Assembly: GCA_905178155.1 (NCBI GenBank)
Contig: CAJINV010000024.1
Location: 414,715-478,714, forward strand
Reading direction: 5' to 3'
Origin: Amoebophrya sp. A120
Lineage: Eukaryota; Sar; Dinophyceae; Syndiniales; Amoebophryaceae
DNA: 64,000 bases
The notes under the pieces were generated by a model, which ran no database searches, was not told the DNA's origin, and saw only the letters and a list, made by a program, of their open reading frames with translations. Shown piece by piece: positions 42,601 to 53,857 of this stretch (its first letter is position 1; each line of letters starts with the position of its first letter). Both the position numbers and the translations under genes were made by a program.

Positions 42601-44736
42601 GCCCTGCGGATTCCTGGACAGGGAGGACGCGTGGCAAAATTTCCAGTCTTGCCGCCCATTTTATTGGGAGAACGCGCGGCAGAGTTCCCAGTTATTCTAC
42701 GATGGCGGAGCCCAGTCAACAGGATTTTTTTTTTTTTCAAGCAAAAGGGCTCCCGCTTTCTCCCCGAAACCGGTCATGTGCCTGTTGCCCCGGGCCGGTA
42801 CCTGGTGCCCTTTCCAGGTATCTAGCGGCGACCAGGCACCCGGGGCCCTGCTGGGGTGCCGGTGTGATGCTCCTGATTTAATGCTGAGCGCCGATGTATT
42901 TTCAATTGCGAAGGGCGAACACGTGCGCACGTGTTCCAACGGTTCGACAGAGCGAGCGAAGAGCGGAGAGCAGTGTCGGGAGCGTATTTCGAAAACCGTG
43001 CGCGAAGTAAAACCTATGCTCAGGGTTGTGAGAATGTTCATGGTGACAGAGCTCCAAAAAGGCCCACCCAAGCTCGGCATGCTTTGTGTGACGGCATGCG
43101 AGCAGCACGCGGAGAAAGGTTCGTGACGTGACATGCGTTCTGCAGAAAGCAAAGAGTACGTAGTAGACGCGCACGACCCCGCCGGCCCGTGGAAGCGTAA
43201 CCAACTCCGTTTGCGGTTGTGAAGCGTAAGGTAGGACTTCGCTCAGCCCTTGGCATAGCCCAAACTAGTGAGGGCCGCCTTTTTTGTCTGCGCTCAAAGT
43301 AAACTCTTGAAGCGGGGGCAGTAGCCTGCTAAATGGATATGGGAACCTGGCCACCGTTTGCATTCAGTTCGGTGAGGCGTTGGGAACTGAAGAAGCCTCT
43401 ACCCCTGAAACGCACGCAGGCCCCTCAAAAGTGCGAAGGGCGTCGGGCTCCAAAAGCTCCTTTGCCTTGTGCAGTGAGCTAGCTAGGCTGTCCTTTGCAG
43501 TGAGCTGAAGCGCGTTGCGCTGACGTGAAAACCAGCTGCGGAGACAGGGGACACAAGAAGAAGCTTTTTCATTTTCAGCAGCAACACCACTACGACTGGC
43601 CCCCATCACTCCGATCAGGTGCCTGTCGCCCCGCGCAGGCGCCTGATGCTCCGGCGGGGTACCTGATGCGCCGGCCAGGTCCCTGGTGGATGCCCCGCGC
43701 AGTTACCTAGTGCCGCGGCCCGGTACCTGCTGCCCCTTTCAGTTGTCTTTTGCCCCAGTCGGGTACCTGATGCCCCTTCTGGGCACCTTGGTCGCGCCCT
43801 CCGTCAGCCGGGCACGTGAGCCAATTGCGGCGTCCGGTGCAGTGCTGGGCCCGGGCCTCAGAGGACCTATAAGCTGCGATACGAACGAGCACAGCGCTCA
43901 GGAGTGGCACAGCCAGAGCAGAGCACTAAACTGGTACGCTGGGAGGATGCGGAAACACCAAGACAAACGCAAGAATAAGCCTGCGCGGGGGAAGAAGAAG
44001 AAAAAAGACGAGCCTGAAATAGCAGAAGGCGGCGATAGCGGTTCCGGCAACAATACTAACGATAGGAAATAGATAGCGTCTAGCGCGTCTAGCTACCGTT
44101 TTGCCCCGTTTTGTTGGGTAATGCTACTACTACTACTCGGAAAGCGGAAAAAAACGAAGGGGGGTTTTGCGGGGGTTCGTAGGATTCCCCACGCAGGAAA
44201 GTCGCTAACTTCGGCGGGAATTCGGTGGGGAAATTTTTTGGGAATTCGGGCCCCCGGGCCTGTTTCATTTCATTCGCGTGCGATTTTGGTACCCCCCCCA
44301 CCCGGGGGTGGTAATTCGCAAAACATTGCACATCGAATTAGCGACGCAAGTAAAGAGTTTTTTTGTGTTCATTTGCCCGGTCCGGGCCGGAATTGCCCAC
44401 GAAATTGAACAAAAATTGCAGACGGAATTGGCCAAAAATTGCACGCAAAATTGCACAAAAATTGCCCGAGTTGGCCGGGCTGTATAATAGCCGGGGCGCC
44501 CCACCTCAAAAGGGGGGCGCTGGCATGGGCCAACGCTTGGCGGCCTCGGTGTGGCTTCCCGTTCTTCCCTTTGGCGCGCCGCCGCGGGTTGTTGTGTGGG
44601 GTATGCAGTCGGGGTCTTGGCGCCGTTCCGGCGCTTCCACATGCAGAGCCTCGCGCGGAGTGCCGACGGACCTTCGAAATTGCGCAACTTTTGCGCCCAA
44701 TTTAGCACCTTAGGTGGCGCGGCCCCGTTCGCTTGA
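42600..44736. other. GC-rich non-coding stretch with degenerate satellite copies
   Basis: Two patches (42776-42860 and 43608-43800) contain degenerate CAGGTACCTG-like units about every 20 bp (GGTACCTGATGC, GGTACCTGCTGCC). 44390-44470 has a run of AAATTGC repeats. No supported gene; the frame 43686-44072 ends in a Lys-rich tract but contains satellite-derived residues. Confidence 0.5.
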
Positions 44737-47700
44737 TGATGCCCTAATCAGGCACCTGATACGCCAATCAGGTACCTGAAGCCCTCATCAGGTACCTGAT
44801 GCCCCAGGCAGGTACCTGATGCGCCAATCAGGTACCTGGTGCCTCAATCAGGTACCTGATGCCCCAGTCAGGTACCTGATGCCCCAATCAGGTACCTGAT
44901 ACGCCAATCAGGTACCTGACGCCCCAATCAGGTACCTGATACGCCAATCAGGTACCTGATGCCTTCAGCAGGTACCCCATGCCCCAAGCCGGTACTTGAT
45001 TCCCTAATCAGGTACCTGATGCCCCAATCAGGTACCTGATACGCCAATCAGGTACCTGACGCCCCAATCAGGTACCTGATACGCCAATCAGGTACCTGAT
45101 GCCTTCAGCAGGTACCCCATGCCCCAAGCCGGTACTTGATTCCCTAATCAGGTACCTGATGCCCCAATCAGGTACCTGATACGCCAATCAGGTACCTGAT
45201 GCCCCAATCAGGTACCTGATACGCCAATCAGGTACCTTCTGCCCTAAGCAGGTACCTGATGCCCCAATCAGGTACCCGATGACCCAATCAGGAAGGTACC
45301 TGATACGCCAATCAGGCACCTGCTTCCCTAATCAGGTACCTGATACGCCAGTCAGGTATCTGACGCCCCAATCAGGTACCTGATACGCCAACCAGGTACC
45401 TGATGCCCCAGTCAGGTACCTGGTGCCCCAATCAGGTACCTGACTCCCTAATCAGGTGCCTGATGTCCCAATCAGGTACCTGATACGCCAATCAGGTACC
45501 TGGTGCCCTAATCAGGTACCTGATACGCCAATCAGGTACCTGATGCCCCAGGAAGGTACCTGATACCCTAATCAGGTACCTGCTGCCCCAATCAGGTACC
45601 TGATACGCCACTCGGGTACCTGATGCCCCAATCAGGTACCTGAGGCGCCAAGCAGGTACCTGATACCCGAATCAGGTATCTGATGCCCCAATGGGGTACC
45701 TGATACGCCAATCAGGTACCTGATACGCCAATCAGGTACCTGATGCCCCAATCAGGTACCTGATACGTCAAACAGGTACCTGATTCCCTAATCAGGTACC
45801 TGAGGCCCCAATCAGGTACCTGATACGCCAATCAGGTACCTGATGCCCCTCGTCAGGCACCTGATGCCCCAATCAGGTACGTGACTCCCTAATCAGGTAC
45901 CCCATGCGCCAATCAGGTATCTGATGCCCCGATCAGGTACCGGGTACGCCAATCAGGTACCTGATGCCCTAATCAGGTACCTGATGCCCCAACCAGGTAC
46001 CTGGCGCCCCAATCAGGTACCTGATACGCCAATCAGGTACCTGGCGCCCCCTAATCAGGTACCTGATACGCCAGTCAGGTACCTGATACGCCAGTCAAGT
46101 ACCTGATGCCCGAATCAGGTACCTGGTTCCCCACTAAGGTACCTGATACGCCAATCAGGTACCTGGTGCCCTCATCAGGTACCTGATACGCCAATCAGGT
46201 ACCTGATGCCCCAAGCAGGTACCTGATGCCCCAGTCAGGTACCTGATACGCCAATCAGGTGCTTGATGCCCTAATCAGGTACCTGATGCCTTTCTCAGGT
46301 ACCTGGTACGCCAATCAGGTACCTGATGCCCCAATCAGGTACCTGATACGTCAAGCAGGTACCTGATGCCCGAATCAGGTACCCGATGCCCCAATCAGGT
46401 ACCTGATACGCCAGTAAGGTTGGTACCTGGTGCCCCGTAATCACGTACCTGATACGCCAGTCAGGTACCTGGTGCCCCAGTCAGGTACCTGATACGCCAG
46501 TCAGGTACCTGATGCCCCCCAATCAGGTACCTGACGCCCCAATCAGGTACCTGATACGCCAATCAGGTACCTGGTGCCCCAATCAGGTACCTGATGCCCC
46601 AATCAGGTACCTGGTGCCCCAATCAGGTACCTGATTCCCTAATCCGGTACCTGATGCCCCAAGCAGGTACCTGATACGCCAATCAGGTACCTGATTCGTT
46701 CCCTAATCAGGTACCTGATACGCCAATCAGGTGCCTGATGCCCTAATCAGGTACCTGGTACGCCAATCAGGTACCTGATGCCCCAGTCAGGTACCTGGTA
46801 CGCCAATCAGGGAGGTACCTGTTGCCCCAGTCAGGTTGGTATCTGATTCCCTAGTAAGGTACCTGATGCCCCAATCAGGTACCTGATACGCCATTCAGGT
46901 ACCTGATGCCCTAATCAGGTACCTGGTACGCCAAACAGGTACCTGATGCCCCAGTCAGGTACCTGATACGCCAAGCAGGTACCTGGTACGCCAATCAGGT
47001 ACCTGATGCCCTAATCAGGTACCTGGTACGCCAATCAGATACCTGATGCCCTAATCAGGTACCTGATACGCCAATCAGGTACCTGGCGCCCCAATCTCTC
47101 AGGTACCTGATACGCTAAGCAGGTACCTTATGCCCCACTCAGGAAGGTACCTGATGCCTCAACCAGGTACCTGATTCTCTATTCAGGTACTCGATGCCAC
47201 AAGCAGGCACCTGATACGCCAATCAGGTGCCTGGTGCCTGAATCAGGTACCTGATACGCCAATCAGGTACCTGATGCGTGCCCCAATCAGGTACCTGATG
47301 CCCCAAGCAGGTACGTGAGTCCCTAAGCAGGTACCTGATGCCCCAATCAGGTACCTGATACGCCAATCAGGTACCTGGTGCCCTAATCAGGTACCTCATG
47401 CGCCAGTCAGGTACCTGATGCCCCGAGCAGGTATCTGATACGCCACTCAGGTACCTGATGCCCCAATCAGGTACCTGATGCCCCAATCAGGTGCCTGATA
47501 CGCCAAGCAGGTACCTGATGCCCTAAGCAGGTACCTGACGCCCCAATCAGGTACCTGGTGCCCGATTCAGGTACCTGATACGCTAATCAGGTACCTGGTG
47601 CCCCAGTCAGGTACCTGGTGCCCCAATCAGGTACCTGATACGCCAATCAGGTACCTGATACGCCAATCAGGTACCTGATGCCATAATCAGGCACCTGGCG

Positions 47701-48449
47701 CCCCATGCCCTAAACAGGTACCTGATGCCCCAGTCAGGTACCTGATACGCCAGTCAGGTACCTGATACGCCAATCAGGTACCTGGTGCCCTAATCAGGTA
47801 CCAGATGCCCCAAGCAGGCACCGACCTGATTCCCTAATCAGGTACCTGATGCCCCAATCAGGTACCTGATACGCCAATCAGGTACCTTCTGCCCTAAGCA
47901 CGTAACTGATGCCCCAATCAGGTACCTGATGCCCCAGTCAGGTACCTGATACGCCAATCAGGTACCTGATGCCCAAATCAGGCATCTGATACGCCAATCA
48001 GGTACCTGATGCCCCAATCAGGTACGTGATGCCCCAATCAGGTACCTGATGCGCCAATCAGGTTAGGTACCTGATACGCCAATCAGGCACCTGATGCCCC
48101 AGTCAGGTATCTGATTCCCTAATCAGGTGCCTGCTGCCCCAATCAGGTACCTGATGCCCCAATCAGGTACCTGATGCCCAAATCAGGTATCTGATACGCC
48201 AATCAGGTACCTGATGCCCCAATCAGGTACGTGATGCCCCAATCAGGTACCTGATGCGCCAATCAGGTACCTGATACGCCAATCAGGCACCTGATGCCCC
48301 AGTCAGGTATCTGATTCCCGAATCAGGTACCTGCTGCCCCAATCAGGTACCTGATGCCCCAACCAGGTACCTGATGCCCCAGTCAGGTACCTGATACGCC
48401 AATCAGGTACCTGATGCCCTAATCAGGTACCTGATGCCCCAATCAGGTA
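44737..48449. repeat. 20-bp minisatellite, ~185 copies, palindromic KpnI-site core
   Basis: The unit is AATCAGGTACCTGATGCCCC or AATCAGGTACCTGATACGCC. The two versions often alternate, giving a 40-bp higher-order period. Each unit centres on ATCAGGTACCTGAT, which is its own reverse complement. Scattered insertions of 2-6 bp and substitutions occur throughout. Blocks such as 44921-45030 and 45041-45150 are near-identical longer duplications. Confidence 0.95.
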
Positions 48450-48538
48450 TGGGCCACGCAGATCAACTGGCTGACCGGTCGCGCGAGATGGTGGAACTTT
48501 TCCTCCACCCCTGCGGAGACCAGGACGCGCACTGCGGC

Positions 48539-48698
48539 TAAGCATTGCAGATGTTGCCGGGCTGGGGGTGTTGCAGGGCTTGTAATGACATTCGTCAGAC
48601 GACGTCTGACGAATGTCATTACACGACACCTCTGGTGGACCAGGCCACGCAATGGGAACTGTCATCCACACCTCTGGGCCACGTATTTGCAATGCATA
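48539..48698. mobile_element. Introner (160 bp) with a 43-nt near-perfect palindrome
   Basis: 5' TAAGCATTGCAGATG; 3' CGTATTTGCAATGCATA. Flanks GCGGC and GCAGC, one mismatch. Same site as 52145 and 55955, but the inside is different and shorter. Confidence 0.75.
48581..48623. repeat. Palindrome with 21-bp arms and one central base
   Basis: TGTAATGACATTCG then TCAGACG, centre A, then exact complement. Lies inside the 48539 introner. Confidence 0.9.
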
Positions 48699-49066
48699 GC
48701 AGCAGGACAAGAGTCAGCCAATCACTGAAGTGGCTGGAGATGCTGAAGGACGAATGCGACAGATTCGAGATCGACCACGGACTGGACGAAGCCATCAAAG
48801 ATGTCGACCGGCTGTATTCTCGTCTGGATTTTTGTCAGGAAGGTTCGTTGCAAAACAACACTTCTGGCATGCAAGTTTTCGAGGACCTCGGCCTCGCAAC
48901 CCAATTCCGCAACGCGATGCAGGAGTCTGGGTTCACCAGTTACACAGAGAAACATCCTCTCTTAGTCAATAACCAGATGCAACATCCGTTTACCTGGGAC
49001 AACATGGTGGGTTCACTGCGCGATGTGGTCGCCGTGAGATGGGGTGATGTGAAAGGCATCTGGTGA

Positions 49067-50048
49067 ACAAAAATCCTGCTAGCGAGACACGACGGTAGAT
49101 ATTGATCATAAGGACGCTTTCTGTTTCAGCTGCTGATTCCTCTTGCGGCGCATGGTGCTGTTTTTGAAACAGCCGGCCGTACCGCTGCGGCTAATGATCT
49201 AGAGCTTCTGTTGGCCAACAGGAGTTTACTAGTGCTTCGATGGATAGTTCCAGTTCGAGTTTGGTCACTGGATAGATCGATTTTGATGTTGCTTGCCTTG
49301 AATTTGATGTTCTGCACATCGCTATCTCGGTTGACTCAAAAAGTCTCGGTTTTATTTTCTACGTGTGCTTAGGCTTAAATGAAGTGAGAGAGTTCGTCTT
49401 CAAATCGCTTTCGTCACGAACCGGTCGCACTCGTCTTTGCAAATCGCACCCAATTTCAAATTGTTTACAGCTTATCTGAAATCGACACAAATTGCAAATG
49501 GTGATGGAGCTACATTAAGTAATCCTCATGTTTTTCTCATTGTGTGATGCTGATGTGAGAGTCGCGCTTCATTTCTTCGTCAAAATTCGTATATACTCGT
49601 TTTCCAGGAGTGGTCAAAACGGCCTTTATATCTCAAATCGCTTCTGTCGTGTTTTAGTTTTTTCTATGCCGAGTGATGAAATTGAACAATCAAGAAAGGA
49701 CTTCTGCAGGTTTTTTTGTGCGAATTTGTTTGGCACTGCCTAGAACCTAAAGCAGCCTACCAGGTCACCACCCACCTCAAGAGGCACGGTAAAAGGAAGA
49801 AAGTGCATCGCTTTCGATTTATTTAAGGATCGCATCTCTCTAAAAGTGACCCGAAATTATCTGTAACCCCCAAAGCTGACCTCATAACTTTTTCTACCTG
49901 TTTTCTCAATCGGCGCCTACTCTCGCCGCCACTCCAACACGTCAAGTCCTCCGCATTCGACGAGAAGCCTGTACTGCTGCCACAGCATCGACGGAACAAC
50001 CGCCAGAGGATTGTGCCGCAGCATCAGCTGTACTCTTCCCGCCGCAAG
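49067..50048 (+). repeat. Duplicated 3' flank, copy 2, and 5' region of the 50-kb gene
   Basis: Matches 23516-24200 closely. The last ~130 bp before ATG 50049 match 53740-53857, with mostly amino-acid-changing differences, so this part is probably 5' UTR rather than coding. Confidence 0.7.
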
Positions 50049-52821
50049 ATGAACAACATGGCGGGCTCTCTGCTGGAGATCCGCAACTTGGTCGGGAAAT
50101 CCTGCACCATTACCGTGGATACGGCCAAAGTGAAGAAGGTTGCGGATTTGTGTAGCTGGAGCATCATTGAGAAGCTGTTTGATGAAGACCAGTATGAATT
50201 GCAAAAGTATCGGGCTAGTGGTAATTGGATTTACGAATAACAACTTGCTTAGCGTTACAAATGAGCTTTGTCATGCTTCTTCACTTTAAGCAAAAATATT
50301 TGTCGTGCATGGCTGCAATTGGTACCACTACGAATACGATGCTTTTGCACAGCATAGCCAGCTTCTGCCGCCCCTGCATCGGATCAAATGGTTCGTCTGC
50401 GCCAACTACGCATTGCAAATTATATCATGTCTGGACTTGGAATACGCGTGATGAAAAAATTTGTGCTAGTGAATATCGTGTAGAATAAAATCTGTGTTGC
50501 GACATTCCAGACCAACTTGTCATGCTCTGTTTACATTCCAGGCCACCTTTTGTATACTTTTACTTAGTCGAAAAAATGCATGACGAATTTTGTTAGCCAC
50601 TGTTCCAGAGACCCAGACATATTTTTTACCATGGATACCACCGCAACTACGACCGTTCCAGGAAGCAAAGCGAGCAAGGACTCTGCCGCAAGCGAAGTAC
50701 ACGCGGAACGACTGCACGGGGACCGCAACAAAGAGGAATACTCCATCGGCGAGGAAGAGCCTTCTTCTCCCCACGACCACTCCCCGAAGAGTAACGACGC
50801 CGGTCGTGGGTCTTTCTGCCTGTCGGAACGATCCAGAAGCAGGTCACCGCGGCGGGAACAGCAGGATGAACCGCAGATGCGGGTCGCGGAGAAGGATGAG
50901 GACGTGATTTTCGGAGACGACGTCGAGAATCCGGTTTTCTACCAGTTTGCGGTGGTTGCGGAGGAATTTTCGGTGACGTGGGAGACCTACACGCCGGCCC
51001 CTTGGGAGTCGCCCGAGGCGCCGAAAAGCAAAAGACCCTGGGCCGACTTCCCGACTGTTTGGCAGGGCTTCGTCGCGTGCGTGATCGGGCAACAGGGAAA
51101 GCACGAAAGCTGGTGGAAGTTGCACGAAGTGGGATCCTTCATCTACGACCAGTATCAAATGCAAAAATTTCCGGGTCTGGGAGGATGGAACTTGTGATGC
51201 ATCCTGTAGGCTACACAAAAATCTGTGCTGCGTGATCACCTACACTTTTCTTTTTTTGACCAACATGAGCGGGAGTTTCCCATGCAGGATAGGCATGGCA
51301 GAGACTTCGCAGAATCTGTCATGCTAGGTCCTGCATTCCAGACCTCATGGGGCATGGAAAATATGCATGACAAGTCCGCAATCTTCCAGACCCAGACACT
51401 TTTGCATTTGATAACCAAACCTGGCTTGCGATGATCGACGATGGATCGGAGGCGAAAGAGATTCTAGCCAACTGCCACTTTCCGATCGGACCCTTCCCCC
51501 CGCTGGCGGAGGTGTTCGGGGACCTTCGTTGGAACAACATTAACATGTTACTTCCGCCTAAACTCTGCTTCGAGTTGCTAGACCTGCCCCTTACCGAGTG
51601 GCGCAAGCACGCGCGGGCGTCTGGTGGAAAGGCATTTACGGACGATCACAGGATGGAGCTGGCAACGCGAGTGGTGCACTACAGGTTCACACGTAAAGCG
51701 AGCGAGCACATCCATCATCATAGTCAACGTGAGAACTCCGAGACCGCGGGCACGCATGCGAAACTGTTCCGCCGGGCGTTGGAGATAGCATCGCCCGGCC
51801 TGGCATCCGTCGTAGGAATGCTGGAACCGTTACAATCCGGCAGACGCCTCCTGGAAGGACAAGAGGAGACGCCTCTTTGCATTCCGGCAGGCATGCAGGA
51901 ATGCGTCAGCGCTTTGCTGGCATTCTTCGGCACGCGCGGGGAAGCGCGACACTTCTGTGACGAGTTGGTCGAGAGCGTGTTTGGGGTCGCTGCCGTAGCT
52001 GACCGGTGGCGCAAACAAGCCGCCCAAGGACTGCAGCAGCAAGTTCTAGCCGCTGCGAGGACGAGCAACGAACTGTTTCACCTGTTGCGCGAACAAGTGG
52101 AGCTCTTTCTTCTCCCGCTCGGAAACTACCAGGGCCACAGCGGCTAAGCAGTGCAAATGCGGCTCGGCTGGGAAGGTTGAGATTTGATGGCAGAAATGAG
52201 TATGAAATCGGTACAGAAATAAACGCGAAATCAGTAGCGCATGAGCACAAGAAGATTATAAATACCTGTTTCTTGTGTATGCAACAACTCGGCACCCGGT
52301 CTTCAGGTGCAATACGCACCACAAAGCGCTTCAATACTTTTCTTGCATGGCAACGTATGGCAGGGGCCGTAAGCCCACCAAAAAATACTCGCACTAGAAT
52401 ATAACTACAACTTTCATCCAAAGAACCTCTGTCCGTATTTGCAATGCATACTAGCAGGACAAGAGTTAACCAAGCACTGAAGTGGCTGCAGATGCTGAAG
52501 GAGGAGTCCGACAAGATGCAGATTGACCACGGACTGGACGGGGCCATCAAAGATCTCGAACGGCTTTATTCTCGTCTGGATTTTTCAGAAGCAGGTGGCT
52601 CGTTGCGGGACAACGTTTCCGGCCTGCAAGTTTTCCAGGATCTCGGGCTCGCAACCCACTTCCGCGACGCGATGCAGGAGTCTAGGTTCCTGGGTTTCAC
52701 CGAGGAACGCCCCTTCTTGGTCAATAACCAGATGCTACTTCCGTTTACCTGGAACAAGATGGTGGGCTCGCTGCGCGATGTGGTCGACGTGAAAGACGGT
52801 CATGTGACAGGCATCTGGTGA
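50049..52821 (+). CDS. Lineage-specific family protein, paralog 2 (unknown function)
   Basis: Exons 50049-50192, 50362-50406, 50643-51152, 51419-52144 and 52456-52821; every intron is an introner. The N-terminal part (MNNMAGSLLEIRNL...) carries DLCSWSIIEKLFDEDQ. A low-complexity Ser/Glu region and an RS-like stretch SERSRSRSPRREQQ follow, then a Trp-rich segment (ESWWKLHEVGSFIYDQTW) and the family signature CFELLDLPLTEWRKHARASG with GGKAFTDDHRMELA. The last exon has DLERLYSRLDFSEAGGS and ends VTGIW. About 596 residues. The RS-like stretch could suggest RNA-processing contacts, but no catalytic domain is seen. ATG 50049 chosen because upstream similarity to the 54-kb gene is non-synonymous. 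Confidence 0.7.
50193..50356. mobile_element. Introner subfamily Ib (164 bp)
   Basis: 5' TATGAATTGCAAAAGTATCG; 3' CGATGCTTTTGCACAGCATA. Flanks ACCAG and GCCAG, one mismatch. Absent from paralog 1 at the homologous codon (26680). Confidence 0.85.
50407..50637. mobile_element. Introner, family I variant
   Basis: 5' TACGCATTGCAAATTATATC; 3' GACATATTTTTTACCATGGATA read as GACATATTTTTTACC then ATGGATA. Flanks CCAAC and CCACC, one mismatch. Frame restored as WFVCANATTTVPG. Confidence 0.8.
51153..51413. mobile_element. Introner, family I; paralog 3 has the empty site
   Basis: 5' TATCAAATGCAAAAATTTCC; 3' AGACACTTTTGCATTTGATA. Flanks ACCAG and ACCAA, one mismatch. At 55231-55245 the 54-kb gene reads TACGACCAGACCTGG uninterrupted. 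Confidence 0.95.
52145..52450. mobile_element. Introner before the last exon, paralog 2
   Basis: 5' TAAGCAGTGCAAATGCGG; 3' CGTATTTGCAATGCATA. Flanks GCGGC and CTAGC. Same location as 48539 and 55955. Confidence 0.75.
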
Positions 52822-53857
52822 CCAAGAATCCTGCTAGCGAGACAAGACGGTCGATATTGATCATAGGGACGTTTTCTGTTTCAGCCGCTGATTCCTCTTG
52901 CGCCGCATGGTGCTGTTTTTGAAACAGACGGCTGTGCCGCTGCGGCTAATGATCTAGAGCTGCTTGTGGTCAACAGGACTTTAGCCGTTGGATAGGTCGA
53001 GTTTGATGTTGCTTGCCTTGGATGTGATGTTCTGCACATCGCTGTTTGGTTTTACGCAAAAAATCTCGGTTTTGTTTTCTTCGTGTGCTTCACTTTAAGT
53101 TCAATCAAGTGAGAGACTTCATCTTCAAATCGCTTTCGTCACAAACCGGTCGCACTCGTCTTTGCAAATCGCAGCCAATTTCAAGTGGTTTACAGCTTAT
53201 TTGATATGTGGTTTTACAAATCGACACGAATTGCAAATGGTAATAGAGCTGCATTAAGTATTCCTCATGTTTTTCTCATTGTGTGATGCTGATGTGAGAG
53301 TCGAGCTTCACTTGTTTCGTCAAAATTCGTATATACTCGTTTTCCGCGAGTGGTTAAAACGGCCTTTATATCTCAAATCGCTTCTGTCGTGTTTTTTCTA
53401 TGCCGAGTGATGAAATTGAAAAATCGAGAAAGGACTACTGCAGGTTTATTTGTGCGAAATTGTTTGGCACTGCCACTGCCTAGAACCTGAACGAAACAGC
53501 CTACCAGGTCACCACCCTTGTAGACGCGGATAGTTTGTTGGATTGAATTGCCACACAGTGTTTTTAGCCTCTCTTTTCCTCAAAGGGCACGGTAAACAAA
53601 AGAAAGCGCATTGCTAATAGAATTTATTTAAGGATCGCATCTCTCTAAAAGTGGCCCGAAATTATTTGCAGCCCCCAAAGCTGACCTCACAACTTTTTCT
53701 AAGTGCCTGCTTTCTCAATTGTTGCCTACCCCCGCCGCTAGTCCAACAAGTCGAGTCCTCCGCATTCGACGAGAAGCCTGTACTGCTGCCACAGCATCGA
53801 CTGAGCAACCCCCAGAGGACTGAGCCGCAGCATCAGCTGTACTCTTCCCGCCGCAAG
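52822..53857 (+). repeat. Duplicated 3' flank, copy 3, and 5' region of the 54-kb gene
   Basis: Aligned with 23516-24300 and 49067-50048, with indels. No supported frame other than the probable 5' UTR. Confidence 0.75.

Larger units (their letters stand above)
48450..49066 (+). pseudogene. Paralog family member truncated by the minisatellite
   Basis: Coding similarity begins directly at the end of the satellite: ADQLADRSREMVELFLHP aligns with the end of the long exon of the 54-kb gene (DRLREQVELFLLP). An introner (48539-48698) follows, then the last exon 48704-49066 (RTRVSQSLKWLEML... DVKGIW). Everything 5' of the satellite is absent. Confidence 0.75.

Noticed and set aside
45924-46106. Open frame inside the minisatellite
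   Set aside because: It only reflects the 20-bp repeat read in one frame (repeating YLMP-like residues).
44737-48449. Repeats regularly spaced like a CRISPR array
   Set aside because: There are no unique spacers. The 20-bp unit is contiguous and degenerate, the genome is eukaryotic, and no cas genes are present.
49917-50048. N-terminal extension upstream of ATG 50049 (and of 53858)
   Set aside because: The open frame is similar in both paralogs, but most differences change amino acids, as expected for untranslated sequence.
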